A stretch of 64,000 bases of DNA from positions 558,001 to 622,000 of the forward strand of contig JALHMB010000003.1 in NCBI GenBank assembly GCA_022844275.1. The letters are read 5' to 3'. Below are positions 17,324 to 26,383 of this stretch, piece after piece. The notes under the pieces were generated by a model. The model was not told where the DNA came from. It searched no databases and was given only the letters and a program-made list of their open reading frames with translations. Each line of letters opens with the position of its first letter. Position 1 is the stretch's first letter. This DNA is from Hyphomicrobiaceae bacterium. Its GTDB lineage: Bacteria > Pseudomonadota > Alphaproteobacteria > Rhizobiales > Hyphomicrobiaceae. The translations under genes and the position numbers were made by a program.

Positions 17324-17956
17324 ATGCCAACACGATCACACGCTTTCCTCGCAGCTCTGTTCCTCGCAAGCCTCGTGGCGCACGCCGCGCCCGCCGACGC
17401 CTTCGAGACCTACAAGGTCGTCGGCGTTGCGGCCGGCGACAAGCTTACCATCCGCGAGGAACCGCAGGAGGGCGGCAAGCCGACCGACTGGGCGTCGCTC
17501 GGGAGCCTGTCCGCCGATGCGACCAACGTGCTCGGCACGGGCCGCTCCAAGGAAGTCGGCAAGCAGCGCTGGTCCGAGATCACAGTCGGCGCGGTCACGG
17601 GATGGGTGAATGCGCGTTTTCTCGCGACCGCCGACGATCCCGTCGACCTCAAGGAGGCGACATTCCTCTGCGCCGGCACCGAGCCCTTCTGGGGCGTCAC
17701 GCTCTCACCGAAGGAGGGCGAGCTCTCCGATCCGGACTCGAAATGGAAGCTGACGACGGAGCGCGTGCAGCCGGCGATGGCGCGCTTCTTCCCGCTGCTC
17801 TATCGATTGCGTAACGACAAGGGCCAGTCGCTTCGCGCAACGGTCACGCACCAGACATGGTGCACCGACGGCATGTCCGAGTACGACTATGCCTTCCAGG
17901 TCTTGCTGACGGACGACGAGAATTTCTACGAGGGGTGTTGCCGGTTGAAGAGGTGA
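17324..17956 (+). CDS. Periplasmic SH3-like protein with C-terminal COG3650-like domain
   Basis: 210 aa. Signal peptide at residues 1-26 (FLAALFLASLVAHAAPADA). Residues 28-95 resemble a bacterial SH3 domain (KVVGVAAGDKLTIREEP, RWSEITVGAVTGWVNARFL). The second half has FLCAGTEPFWGVTLSP and paired cysteines (FLCAG, TWCTDG, EGCCRL), like the small lipocalin-type domain of COG3650 proteins. Bacterial SH3 domains bind cell-wall peptides; the function of the C-terminal domain is unknown. Start at the ATG at 17324 after CAGGATACTG. It faces the convergent lipoprotein gene with a 10-base gap. Confidence 0.72.
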   Translation: MPTRSHAFLAALFLASLVAHAAPADAFETYKVVGVAAGDKLTIREEPQEGGKPTDWASLGSLSADATNVLGTGRSKEVGKQRWSEITVGAVTGWVNARFLATADDPVDLKEATFLCAGTEPFWGVTLSPKEGELSDPDSKWKLTTERVQPAMARFFPLLYRLRNDKGQSLRATVTHQTWCTDGMSEYDYAFQVLLTDDENFYEGCCRLKR

Positions 17957-17966
17957 GGGGCAGCAC

Positions 17967-18614
17967 TCACCGCATCGCGATCGGGAGATTGTTCAGCGAG
18001 TCTATGTACCACTTCTCGGCCTCGACGATGGCCGGGTTCTCGCCATTCGCGTAGATCCAGCTGTCGACGGCCCAGCGCTGGCCATTGCCCTTTTCCACCA
18101 GCACCGCGGTCCAATGCGTCCAGCCCGAGACGCCTCGCAACAGGTTCTCCTTGGACATCGGGCGCGTGATGGTGTGGTCCTTCAGTAGTCCATTGTGATC
18201 GAGCACCTTGAGGTAGCTCGTGGTGTTCGTCGCCTCGTCCACGCAGTCCTGCTGCGTCGGATCCCCGGAAGCTGCGAAATCCATGCCCGGACGGTCCTTG
18301 TCCGTTCCGATCTCCTTGCCGACCCTGGTCTCCATCCACGCAATGGCGTAGGCGACGCTGCGGCGCTCACCTTTGGCATCGTTCGAGTTGCGCATCTTCT
18401 TCATGAGGTCGCGCAGCGAGGCGATGTCCTGCTCGTTGAAGCGGACGCGCGTCTGCTCCTTGCATCCATAGGCATGGCAGACGTAGACAGTGTTGCCGTC
18501 GGGCGCCTTGGACTTGAACTCGGCGTAATGGAGGTCGAGCGGCCCCGTGCGCTCATAGGTGCAGCCCGTGAGCAGCGCGCCCGCAACCAATCCAATCAAG
18601 AGCTTAACGCGCAT
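17967..18614 (-). CDS. Outer-membrane-type lipoprotein with transglutaminase-like Cys/His/Asp arrangement
   Basis: 215 aa from the ATG at 18614. Lipobox LLTGC makes Cys18 the lipidated residue. The mature part has a CHAYGC pair (Cys46, Cys51) and, in order, Cys124 ([15 protein letters not shown]), His167 ([10 protein letters not shown]) and Asp184 ([11 protein letters not shown]). That order and spacing, with W-x-x-D-S-W after the histidine, resemble the Cys-His-Asp triad of the transglutaminase/papain-like fold. This is my reading from pattern, not a known family call. Residues 58-73 ([16 protein letters not shown]) form an amphipathic helix. It is divergent from trmFO with about 105 bases between them. 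Confidence 0.68.
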   Translation of the reverse strand: MRVKLLIGLVAGALLTGCTYERTGPLDLHYAEFKSKAPDGNTVYVCHAYGCKEQTRVRFNEQDIASLRDLMKKMRNSNDAKGERRSVAYAIAWMETRVGKEIGTDKDRPGMDFAASGDPTQQDCVDEATNTTSYLKVLDHNGLLKDHTITRPMSKENLLRGVSGWTHWTAVLVEKGNGQRWAVDSWIYANGENPAIVEAEKWYIDSLNNLPIAMR

Positions 18615-18719
18615 GCCTTGGCTAGTCCCCCGCCTCCGAGCCCAGCACCCAGAAGCGATGATTCGCCCCCTGATGCCAATGTCCTTGCGCTGACAAGATT
18701 GTCCACACAAAACAAGACG

Positions 18720-20111
18720 ATGATGGAAGAAAGACCTTTACATGTGATCGGCGGGGGACTCGCAGGCTCCGAGGCCGCTTGGCAGATCGCCTCGGCTGGC
18801 CTCCCGGTCGTCGTTCATGAGATGCGTCCAGTACGCATGACCGAGGCTCATCAGACCCAGAGTCTCGCCGAGCTCGTATGCTCGAACTCCTTCCGCTCTG
18901 ACGACTGGGCCAACAACGCCGTTGGCCTCCTGCACGAGGAAATGCGGCGCGCGGGCTCCCTCATCATGGCCGCTGGCGACGCCCACAAGCTGCCGGCCGG
19001 CGGGGCCCTTGCCGTCGACCGCGACGGCTTCGCGGGCGAGGTCACGGCCCGCCTCGAGGCGCATCCGCTGGTCACAATTGCCCGCGAGGAGGTGGCCGGG
19101 CTGCCCCCGGCGGACTGGGAGAGCGTTATCGTCGCTACCGGACCACTCACGTCACCGGCCCTGAGCGCTGCAGTCGCCGGCCTGACGGGCGAGGGCGAGC
19201 TTGCCTTCTTCGATGCCATCGCGCCTATCGTCCACGCACAGAGCATCGACGAGACCATCGCCTGGCGCCAGTCGCGCTACGGTAAGACGGGTCCCGCCGG
19301 CACCGGCGCCGACTACATCAACTGCCCGCTCAACAAGGACGAGTACGAGGCCTTCATCGACGCGCTGCTGGCGGGCGAGAAAACCTCCTTCCGCGAGTGG
19401 GAAGCGAACACGCCCTATTTCGACGGCTGCCTGCCCATCGAGGTCATGGCCGAGCGCGGCCGCGAAACCCTCCGCTTCGGCCCCATGAAGCCCGTCGGCC
19501 TCGATGATCCGCGCACCGGCCGCTGGCCCTATGCCGTCGTCCAGCTCCGCCAGGACAATGCGCTCGGCACGCTCTGGAACATGGTCGGCTTCCAGACCAA
19601 GCTGCGCCACGCCGAGCAGACGCGGATTTTCCGCATGATCCCCGGCCTGCAGAATGCCGAGTTCGCGCGCCTCGGCGGCCTCCATCGCAACACCTTCCTC
19701 AACAGCCCGCGCCTGCTCGACACCAATCTCCGCCTCAAGACCCATCCGCGCCTGCGCTTCGCCGGGCAGATCACCGGCGTCGAGGGTTATGTCGAGAGCG
19801 CCGCCATCGGTCTGCTCGCCGGACTCTTCGCCGCCGCCGAGCGCAACGGCGCAACACTTGCTGCACCTCCGCCGACGACCGCACTCGGCGCGCTTATCGC
19901 CCACATCACCGGCGGTCACGTCGAGGCATCGGGCGAAGGACCGCGCTCCTTCCAGCCCATGAACGTCAACTTCGGGCTCTTTCCGCCCATCGAGGAGCCG
20001 CGCACCGGCCCCGACGGCAAGCGCATCAAGGGCAAGGAGAAGGGCTTCGCGCGCAAGCGCCTGATGGCCGAGCGCGCGCTCGCGGATATTGGTGGATGGC
20101 TGCGCGTTTAG
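18720..20111 (+). CDS. trmFO: Methylenetetrahydrofolate-tRNA-(uracil-5-)-methyltransferase TrmFO
   Basis: 463 aa. Makes 5-methyluridine at position 54 of tRNA using methylenetetrahydrofolate and FAD. The N-terminal FAD loop [14 protein letters not shown] is followed by [29 protein letters not shown] (with the conserved catalytic Cys), [26 protein letters not shown] and [16 protein letters not shown]. The C-terminal segment has [16 protein letters not shown] and [13 protein letters not shown]. These are diagnostic of TrmFO rather than of MnmG/GidA. Two ATGs in tandem (18720, 18723) can serve as start. Transcribed alone; a GC-rich hairpin follows its stop. Confidence 0.95.
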   Translation: MMEERPLHVIGGGLAGSEAAWQIASAGLPVVVHEMRPVRMTEAHQTQSLAELVCSNSFRSDDWANNAVGLLHEEMRRAGSLIMAAGDAHKLPAGGALAVDRDGFAGEVTARLEAHPLVTIAREEVAGLPPADWESVIVATGPLTSPALSAAVAGLTGEGELAFFDAIAPIVHAQSIDETIAWRQSRYGKTGPAGTGADYINCPLNKDEYEAFIDALLAGEKTSFREWEANTPYFDGCLPIEVMAERGRETLRFGPMKPVGLDDPRTGRWPYAVVQLRQDNALGTLWNMVGFQTKLRHAEQTRIFRMIPGLQNAEFARLGGLHRNTFLNSPRLLDTNLRLKTHPRLRFAGQITGVEGYVESAAIGLLAGLFAAAERNGATLAAPPPTTALGALIAHITGGHVEASGEGPRSFQPMNVNFGLFPPIEEPRTGPDGKRIKGKEKGFARKRLMAERALADIGGWLRV

Positions 20112-20146
20112 TCGCGCCTTCGGCGCGAGAGGGGCTGCCGCCCCTT
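20112..20146 (+). terminator. GC-rich hairpins after trmFO (possible terminator)
   Basis: Right after the trmFO stop, TCGCGCC-TTC-GGCGCGA (20112-20128) is followed by GGGGC-TGCC-GCCCC. The stems are strong, but only a weak TTC follows rather than a T-run. It could end transcription or simply stabilise the 3' end. A near-identical hairpin core occurs between pyrE and the DevB-like gene. Confidence 0.4.
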
Positions 20147-20218
20147 CAACCCCGCTCGTGGGACACCCCCGAACCCCCGCCTTTTTTGAATGGGAGATCG
20201 CCGCGGGCGCGACAGATC

Positions 20219-20246
20219 CCTTCTCCCCGTCCTTACGGGGAGAAGG
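20219..20246. repeat. REP-like palindrome, copy 1
   Basis: CCTTCTCCCCGT (20219-20230), CCTT loop, ACGGGGAGAAGG (20235-20246), followed by AGGATGAGGGG. It is a 12-base perfect stem. The same stem, with small changes, occurs twice at 50110-50225. This type of CTCCCCG..CGGGGAG palindrome is widespread between genes in Rhizobiales genomes. Confidence 0.7.
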
Positions 20247-20298
20247 CTAGGATGAGGGGCAGCGGCAAACGCCGCGATGACTTGGAAGGAACGATACA

Positions 20299-20787
20299 AT
20301 GGAAACCCTGCTCCCCATCGCTGCCGAGATCGCGGAAGTGCTCAAGGCGCGCAAGGAAACGATCGCGATCGCCGAGTCCTCGACGGGCGGCCTCATCAGC
20401 GCGGCGCTGCTCTCTGTGCCCGGCGCGTCGGCCTACTACCTCGGCGGCGCGGTCGTCTACACGCGACAAGCGCGGTCGGCCCTCACCACCATCACTGATG
20501 ACGACATGCGCAAGATGCGCTCGGCGAGCGAACCCTATGCCGCACTGCTCGCCAAGCAGGCGCGCGAGCAGATGGGCGCGACGTGGGCGCTCTCGGAAAC
20601 AGGCGCCACCGGCCCGACGGGCAACCGCTACGGCGATGCTGCCGGCCATTCGTGCATGGCGATCTCGGGACCTGTCGATGCCGTCATCACGCTGGAAACG
20701 GGCTCCGCCGACCGCGAAGCCAACATGCGCGCATTCGCCGCCCGCGCTCTCACACTCCTCAAGGACACGCTCGCGAAAGCACGCTGA
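20299..20787 (+). CDS. CinA C-terminal-type nicotinamide-nucleotide amidohydrolase (PncC family)
   Basis: 162 aa. The stand-alone CinA_C domain deamidates nicotinamide mononucleotide to nicotinate mononucleotide in the pyridine nucleotide salvage cycle. Family blocks are IAIAESSTGGLISAALLSVP (with the catalytic Ser-Ser-Thr region), YYLGGAVVYTRQAR, ALSETGATGPTGNRYGDAAG and ETGSADREANM. The common form has ESCTGG and GIAGP at these positions; here they read ESSTGG and GATGP, a variant seen in many alphaproteobacterial homologues, so activity is likely but unproven. It converges with the MFS gene, leaving one base between stops. Confidence 0.87.
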   Translation: METLLPIAAEIAEVLKARKETIAIAESSTGGLISAALLSVPGASAYYLGGAVVYTRQARSALTTITDDDMRKMRSASEPYAALLAKQAREQMGATWALSETGATGPTGNRYGDAAGHSCMAISGPVDAVITLETGSADREANMRAFAARALTLLKDTLAKAR

Positions 20788-20788
20788 A

Positions 20789-21997
20789 CTACTCTGCCGG
20801 CTGAGTCTGCGGTCGCGCGAGCACGGTCTCGCGACCCGGTCCGGGATCAAGCGGTACCAGCAGCGACAGCATCAGCGACGTCGTCGCGATGCCGGCGCCG
20901 AGCCAGAAGATGATCGAATAATCGATCGTCCCGATCAGGCCGAAGCTCACGGGGATCGCGACAGCGGCGATGTGGTTGATCGTGAAAGCAACCGAAGCCG
21001 TCGACGCCATGTCCGCGGGATCACCGATCTTCTGGAAATAGGTCTTCTGCGCCAGGATCAGCGTGAAGAAGATGCCGTCGATGATGAACAGCGCCGCCGC
21101 GAGATGCGCATCGTTTGTCACCGCGTAGCCGATGAAGACGCAGATCAGCACCGTGTTCTCGAGCATGATCGTGTTGCGCTCGCCCCACTTCTGTACGAGG
21201 CGACCGAGGCGCGGCGCGAACAATGTGTTCGATGCCGATGTCACCAGCATCAGCACCGCCATGTCGGCGACCGAGTAACCGAACTTCTTGACCAGCAGAA
21301 AGCCACCGAAGGCAAAGAACAACTGCCGACGCGCGCCGCTCATGAACGTCAGCGCGTAGTAGAGGCCGTAACGCTTGCGCACGACCAAGCCGGGACGCTG
21401 GCGCACCGGCCCCTGGAAGCGCTTGAAGTAGAGCATGGCGGCGACGGTCAGGCAGGCGCACGTCAAGCCGATGATCGCATAAAGCGCCTGGTAGTTGCGC
21501 CAGCCGAGCCACCACACAACGGCGAGGCTGCCGTAGGCGATGAACTGCGCCAACGCCCCTGCGCTTACGATGCGCCCGATCAGCGAAGGCGCCTGCGCCT
21601 TGGGCAGGAGCTGGAGTTGGAGCGACGTGTTGACCGTCTCGAAGTAGTGGAAGCCGACCGACATGATGAAGGTCGACATCAACACGCCCATGAGCGTCGG
21701 ATTGGAGCCGGTCAGCGCAACGCCGATGCCGAGCAGGACGAGCGCCACGTAGCCGAGCACCTGCTCGCGCACGATCATCAACCAGAAGGCGACGGTGAAG
21801 GCCAGGAAGCCGGGGATCTCGCGCACGGTCTGCGTGAGGCCGGCCTCGAACCAGCCGAACCCCGCGGCTTCGATCGTGTAGTTGTGGAGCAGCGCATTCC
21901 AACCGGCAAAGCCGATCCAGTTGATGAAATGCAGCGCCATCAGAAACTGCACGGCCGAGTGCACGGCGCGCAGATCGGTGGAGCGATGGTCGGTCAT
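20789..21997 (-). CDS. MFS transporter
   Basis: 402 aa with 11-12 membrane helices. It has an early LHFINWIGFAGWNALLHNYT helix, a GWFEAGLTQTVREIPGFLAF segment, and a cytoplasmic loop KRFQGPVRQRPGLVVRKRYG between the halves. The C-terminal half contains FAPRLGRLVQKWGERNTIML, a typical MFS loop. No substrate motif is recognised. It is an isolated minus-strand gene; its start at the ATG at 21997 lies 145 bases from the dehydrogenase stop. Confidence 0.78.
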   Translation of the reverse strand: MTDHRSTDLRAVHSAVQFLMALHFINWIGFAGWNALLHNYTIEAAGFGWFEAGLTQTVREIPGFLAFTVAFWLMIVREQVLGYVALVLLGIGVALTGSNPTLMGVLMSTFIMSVGFHYFETVNTSLQLQLLPKAQAPSLIGRIVSAGALAQFIAYGSLAVVWWLGWRNYQALYAIIGLTCACLTVAAMLYFKRFQGPVRQRPGLVVRKRYGLYYALTFMSGARRQLFFAFGGFLLVKKFGYSVADMAVLMLVTSASNTLFAPRLGRLVQKWGERNTIMLENTVLICVFIGYAVTNDAHLAAALFIIDGIFFTLILAQKTYFQKIGDPADMASTASVAFTINHIAAVAIPVSFGLIGTIDYSIIFWLGAGIATTSLMLSLLVPLDPGPGRETVLARPQTQPAE

Positions 21998-22142
21998 GTG
22001 GCGCCCCCAAATACGTTTTGGCGGACGCTGAGCCCCGTCGCGAAGCGCGTCAACCGGAGTTTTCGCAGGGGAGATGTCCCACTGGATCGCGCCTTACGTG
22101 CGTATGTGGCCGATTAACCGCACCGCGCCCGCGGAGCGCTGC

Positions 22143-23027
22143 TCAACCCTCATCCTTCATGACTTTGCGGATGACGGGCGTATAGCGATCGCCGTCGCCG
22201 GCCATGATGGCTTCGTCGAAAAGAGTTGCCACCAGATCGGCACCGCGAGCCTTGATGCCAGCGGCCTTCGCGAGTTCGCGCGCATAGGAGAGATCCTTCT
22301 GCGCATAGCGCACCGAGAATGCGCCCGTCGGGTAGTCCTGCGGCAGGAGGTGCTTCATGCCGTGGTTGCGCAGCACGAAGCTGTCGGCGGAACCCTTCGA
22401 CATGGTCTCGAGCAGCAGCTTGCCGTCGACGCCCGAGGCTTCCGCGATAGAGAGCGCTTCCGCGACCGCCATGGTCGTCTCGAACACGACCATGTTGTTC
22501 ATGATCTTGACCACCTGCCCCGAACCGACATCACCGCAGTGCGTGATCTCGTCACCCATGGTTTCGAGGATCGGCTTAAGTCGCGCAAATACCTCGGACG
22601 AACCGCCGACCATGATCGAGAGCGTGCCGTCGACCGCCGCGCGGCGCGTGCGGGCGATCGGCGCATCGGCGAAGTCCGCCCCCTTGGCGGCGAGATCGGC
22701 CGCGAGCTTGCGCATGAGCGCCGGTGGTGCCGTCGACATATCGACCAGCGTCTGACCTGGGCGCATCAGCGCGACGAGGCCCGAGGCGCCCTCGGTGATG
22801 ATCTCGACCTCGCGCCCGCCCGGCAGGCACATGAGGATCAGATCTGCCGCCTGGGCGAGCCCGCGTAGCGACGTCGCGACCCCGACATTGTCGGCCTTGA
22901 GGCGCTCGAGCGGCTCCTGGCGCTGATCGAAGGCAATGACCTTCCACGATCCCTTGCGGGCGAGGTTCCGGCACATGGCCTCACCCATGACGCCGAGGCC
23001 GATGAAGCCGATCGTCGAGATGGTCAT
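22143..23027 (-). CDS. NAD(P)-dependent beta-hydroxyacid dehydrogenase (3-hydroxyisobutyrate dehydrogenase family)
   Basis: 294 aa. Rossmann loop GFIGLGVMGEAM at 7-18, CLPGGREVE, and catalytic Lys174 in GQVVKIMNNMV are the family signatures. The substrate-binding motif usually written DAPVSGG reads DAPIARTRRAA here, so 3-hydroxyisobutyrate itself is doubtful; another beta-hydroxyacid is more likely. The ATG at 23027 is fixed by AGGAGGAATGC just upstream. An in-frame upstream extension of 80 codons overlaps the neighbouring gene and is rejected. It is 40 bases downstream of the DUF482 gene and probably shares its transcript. Confidence 0.85.
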   Translation of the reverse strand: MTISTIGFIGLGVMGEAMCRNLARKGSWKVIAFDQRQEPLERLKADNVGVATSLRGLAQAADLILMCLPGGREVEIITEGASGLVALMRPGQTLVDMSTAPPALMRKLAADLAAKGADFADAPIARTRRAAVDGTLSIMVGGSSEVFARLKPILETMGDEITHCGDVGSGQVVKIMNNMVVFETTMAVAEALSIAEASGVDGKLLLETMSKGSADSFVLRNHGMKHLLPQDYPTGAFSVRYAQKDLSYARELAKAAGIKARGADLVATLFDEAIMAGDGDRYTPVIRKVMKDEG

Positions 23028-23067
23028 TGCATTCCTCCTGCTCTTCCAATGCGTCTCGGCGTCTGGA

Positions 23068-24240
23068 TCAGTCGCACGAAGCTTTTCTATAGGGCCCATA
23101 CTCGGCAAGCGCGAGCCGCTGCTGCGCCATGTAATCCCGCTCCTCCACGAGATAGCGGGCGACGGCCTTGCGGAAGCCCGGATCGGCAATCCAATGCACG
23201 GAATAGGTCGGCGTCGGCATGTAGCCACGCGCGAGCTTGTGCTCGCCCTGCGCACCTGCCTCCACACGCGCGAGCTTCATCGCGATCGCAATCTCGATGG
23301 CCTGATAGTAGCAGAGTTCGAAGTGCAGGCAGGGATGATGCTCGATCGCACCCCAGTAGCGGCCATAAAGGCAGTCGCCGCCAATTAGATTGAGCGCCCC
23401 CGCGATGTATCTGTCTCCGCGTCGCGCCATCACGAGGAGGCAGCGGTCGGCCATGGCTTCGCCGAGCAGTGAGAAGAACTTGCGGTTGAGATAGGGCCGC
23501 CCCCACTTGCGGCTGCCCGTCTCCATGTAGAACTCAAAGAACGCATCCCAGTGCGCCTCGGTGATATCCGGCCCTGTGACGTGCTCGATGGTGAGGCCTG
23601 GAATGCTTTGTGCCTCCGCGCGCTCCTTGCGCACGGCCTTGCGCTTGCGTGAGGCGAGACTCGCGAGAAAATCGTCGAACGTCGCGTAGTCCGCATTCTG
23701 CCAGTGGAACTGCTGGTCCGTGCGCTGGAGCCATGCTTTGTCTGCGCCGATGCCTGACCATTCCTTTTCCGTAACGAAGGTCGCGTGCACCGACGAGGCA
23801 TCGGCTTCCTTGGCGAGCGCGATGGCGCCGGCAAGCAGCAGCCGTTCGCGCGCCTCGCCGCCATCTGTCGCACCGACCAGGAAGCGCCGGCCCGGCACCG
23901 GCGTGAACGGCACGGCAATCTGGAGCTTGGGGTAGTAGCGCCCGCCCGCGCGCTCATAGGCTTCGGCCCAGCCGTAGTCGAAGATGTACTCGCCCTTGCT
24001 GTGACTCTTCAGATAGCAGGGCGCGACGCCCGTGATCGAGCCATCCTGCTCCAGGGCGAGATGGCACGGCGACCAGCCCGTGCGGCGACCGACCGCACCC
24101 GAGCGCTCCAGTGCCAGCAGAAACGCGTGCGTCGTGAAAGGATTGAGCGTGGCCGGATCCGGATTCGCGAGTGCGTCCCAGACGGCGGCGTCGATACTCT
24201 CGATGGCAGGATGCACGCGGACGTGCGGCTCGGCACTCAC
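23068..24240 (-). CDS. GNAT-fold acyltransferase of the DUF482/FemAB-like family
   Basis: 390 aa. The COG3146 (DUF482) family is recognisable by NPFTTHAFLLALERSG, GYIFDYGWAEAYERAGGRYY-like sequence (here GEYIFDYGWAEAYERAG), KLQIAVPFTPVPGRRFL, ASRKRKAVRKERA and GRYWGAIEHHPCLHFELCYY. The fold resembles FemAB peptidoglycan aminoacyltransferases, but the reaction is unknown. I place the start at the GTG at 24240 after GGAGAAAGC. The longer frame start would sit in the T-run of the rpsA terminator. It is the first gene after that terminator. Confidence 0.85.
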   Translation of the reverse strand: MSAEPHVRVHPAIESIDAAVWDALANPDPATLNPFTTHAFLLALERSGAVGRRTGWSPCHLALEQDGSITGVAPCYLKSHSKGEYIFDYGWAEAYERAGGRYYPKLQIAVPFTPVPGRRFLVGATDGGEARERLLLAGAIALAKEADASSVHATFVTEKEWSGIGADKAWLQRTDQQFHWQNADYATFDDFLASLASRKRKAVRKERAEAQSIPGLTIEHVTGPDITEAHWDAFFEFYMETGSRKWGRPYLNRKFFSLLGEAMADRCLLVMARRGDRYIAGALNLIGGDCLYGRYWGAIEHHPCLHFELCYYQAIEIAIAMKLARVEAGAQGEHKLARGYMPTPTYSVHWIADPGFRKAVARYLVEERDYMAQQRLALAEYGPYRKASCD

Positions 24241-24280
24241 CGGAGCTTTCTCCCTGCGCTGTTCCGCAACTGCGCCCAAC

Positions 24281-24320
24281 AAAAAGGGCGCCGCGAACGT
24301 GGCACGTTCGCGGCGCCCCT
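24281..24320 (-). terminator. Rho-independent terminator of rpsA
   Basis: On the minus strand a 16-base perfect stem (arms 24303-24318 and 24286-24301, GGGCGCCGCGAACGTG type) is followed by TTTTTG. It starts about 18 bases after the rpsA stop. This is the best terminator in the window. Confidence 0.92.
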
Positions 24321-24336
24321 GTCGAGCTATAGGATA

Positions 24337-26064
24337 TTACTTCTCGCCTTCGTCGCCACCCTCACGGCGCTTCAAGGCAGCCTTGAAGATATCGCCGAGC
24401 GAGGCGCCCGAGTCCGTCGAGCCGTACGTGGCGACCGCCTGCTTCTCCTCGGCGATCTCCAGGGCCTTGACCGACACCTGGATGCGACGCGTCGTCTTGT
24501 CGACGCTGATCACCGCCGCATCGACCTTGTCGCCGACGTTGAACCGCTCAGGCCGCTGCTCGGAGCGGTCACGTGAGAGATCCGAACGCTTGACGTAGGT
24601 CGTGATGTCGGTTTCGGCAATACGCACCTGGATGCCGTTCGCCTCGACGGCAATGACCTCGCAGGTGACTGGATCGCCCTTCTTGAACTTGGCGATCGTA
24701 TCGAGCGGATCGCCCGAGACCTGCTTGATGCCGAGCGAGATGCGCTCCTTGGCGCTGTCCACGTCGAGCACGACGGCTTTGACGTTGTCGCCCTTCTTGT
24801 AGTCCTTGATCGCCTCGTCGCCCGACTTGTTCCAGTCGAGATCGGAGAGATGGACCATGCCGTCGACACCACCATCGAGGCCGATGAACAGGCCGAACTC
24901 GGTGATGTTGCGCACCGGACCCTCGACCATCGAACCCTTGGGGTGCGTCGTGAGGAAGCCGTCCCACGGATTTTCCTGGGTCTGCTTGAGACCGAGGCTG
25001 ATGCGGCGCTTGTTGGGATCTACCTCGAGCACCTGCACGTCCACCTGCTGGCTCGTCGAGACGATCTTGCCGGGATGCGTGTTCTTCTTGGTCCAGCTCA
25101 TTTCGGAGACGTGGATCAAGCCCTCGACGCCCGGCTCCAGCTCCACGAACGCGCCATAGTCGGCAATGTTCGTGATGGTGCCGGAGAAGCGCGCGCCGAC
25201 CGGATACTTCGCCTCGATGCCCTGCCAGGGATCGTTCTGCAGCTGCTTCATGCCGAGGCTGATGCGCTGCGTATCCGGGTTGATTCGGATGATCTGCACC
25301 TTCACGGTGTCGCCGACGTTGACGACATCGCTCGGATGATTGACGCGGCGCCACGCCATATCGGTGACGTGCAGCAGGCCGTCGATGCCGCCGAGGTCGA
25401 TGAACGCACCGTAGTCGGTGATGTTCTTGACCACGCCGTCGATGACCTGGCCCTCGGCGAGGCGAGCGACGATCTCGGTCCGCTGCTCGGCCCGCGTCTC
25501 CTCGAGCACCGAGCGGCGCGAGACGACGATATTGCCGCGGCGGCGATCCATCTTGAGGATCTGGAACTGCGTCGGCACGTTCATCAGCGGGCCGATGTCG
25601 CGCACGGGGCGGATGTCCACCTGCGAACCTGGAAGGAACGCCACGGCGCCGTCTAGGTCGACTGTGAAGCCGCCCTTGACCTTGTTGAAGATCACGCCTT
25701 CGACCTTCTCGCCGGCCTCGAACTTCTTCTCGAGACGGGTCCAGCTCTCCTCGCGGCGTGCCTTGTCGCGCGAAAGCACGGCCTCACCGAGCGCATTCTC
25801 GACGCGCTCCAGGTAGACCTCGACCTCGTCGCCGATCTTCAGCTCGCTGTTGCGGCCGGTGCCGCCGAACTCCTTCAGTGCGACGCGGCCTTCCATCTTG
25901 AGGCCGACGTCGATGACGGCGAGATCCTTCTCGATCGCCGTGATCTTGCCCTTGACGACCTGGCCCTCGAAAGCGCCGTTGGTGCCGGAAAGGCTCTCGT
26001 TGAGCAGGGCCTCGAAGTCGGCCCGGGAGGGATTCATTTCATGGGGTGCTGTAGTGGCGGTCAT
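24337..26064 (-). CDS. rpsA: 30S ribosomal protein S1
   Basis: 575 aa with six S1 (OB-fold) repeats, roughly residues 32-100, 118-182, 203-271, 288-358, 375-445 and 462-530. Repeats 3-6 carry the clear cores (GAFIDLGGIDGLLHVTDMAW, GAFVELEPGVEGLIHVSEMS, GLFIGLDGGVDGMVHLSDLD). It binds mRNA leaders on the small ribosomal subunit and helps them unfold. The start at the ATG at 26064 has GGAG six bases ahead. Order aroA-cmk-rpsA is conserved in alphaproteobacteria. A strong terminator follows. Confidence 0.97.
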   Translation of the reverse strand: MTATTAPHEMNPSRADFEALLNESLSGTNGAFEGQVVKGKITAIEKDLAVIDVGLKMEGRVALKEFGGTGRNSELKIGDEVEVYLERVENALGEAVLSRDKARREESWTRLEKKFEAGEKVEGVIFNKVKGGFTVDLDGAVAFLPGSQVDIRPVRDIGPLMNVPTQFQILKMDRRRGNIVVSRRSVLEETRAEQRTEIVARLAEGQVIDGVVKNITDYGAFIDLGGIDGLLHVTDMAWRRVNHPSDVVNVGDTVKVQIIRINPDTQRISLGMKQLQNDPWQGIEAKYPVGARFSGTITNIADYGAFVELEPGVEGLIHVSEMSWTKKNTHPGKIVSTSQQVDVQVLEVDPNKRRISLGLKQTQENPWDGFLTTHPKGSMVEGPVRNITEFGLFIGLDGGVDGMVHLSDLDWNKSGDEAIKDYKKGDNVKAVVLDVDSAKERISLGIKQVSGDPLDTIAKFKKGDPVTCEVIAVEANGIQVRIAETDITTYVKRSDLSRDRSEQRPERFNVGDKVDAAVISVDKTTRRIQVSVKALEIAEEKQAVATYGSTDSGASLGDIFKAALKRREGGDEGEK

Positions 26065-26383
26065 TCAGGCTCCAATCGGTTGAATGCGGGATACGGGCCA
26101 GTCGGACCTTGAGATCCGCCGCCCGTGTGTTTCGAAGTCGGAACGCCAGTTATGGGATGCGCTTCGCCGGCCCAAACGGCCCGCGTCACACCCCCGAAGA
26201 CTAGCGTCGGTTGTTCTGGCTTTTTTGCTCTGACGCCGACGCTGGAGGGCAGGGCCCGCAGCTCTGATTTGGTCCGCCGTTTCGGCGGGCCGAGCTGGCT
26301 GATCTTCCTCTTGATCAGTCCGAGGCAGGGTGGAGCACCGCTCAGATAGCGTTTGATCCTGTTAAATGCAAGGGTAAACGCGC
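26065..26383 (-). other. Intergenic leader between cmk and rpsA
   Basis: 319 bases without a supported gene. On the minus strand it contains a hairpin GGCCCGCC-GAAA-GGCGGACC-like (26271-26291) with a GAAA/TTTC-type loop and a smaller CTGATC...GATCAG arm pair next to it (26299-26318), then the rpsA ribosome-binding site. These may end cmk transcription or form a structured leader for rpsA, which is autoregulated through its leader in other bacteria. One frame stays open for about 85 codons into the rpsA ATG but has no start codon. Confidence 0.4.

Noticed and set aside
20096-22117. A 673-codon plus-strand open frame overlapping pncC and the MFS gene
   Set aside because: It crosses two well-supported genes in other frames and has shadow composition (Arg, Ala, Ser, His-rich).
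26065-26330. An open frame of about 85 codons reading into the rpsA start
   Set aside because: It has no ATG, GTG or TTG start and no protein-like pattern; probably chance.
26125-26349. A 74-codon plus-strand frame in the rpsA leader
   Set aside because: Antisense to the leader, no ribosome-binding site, no family.
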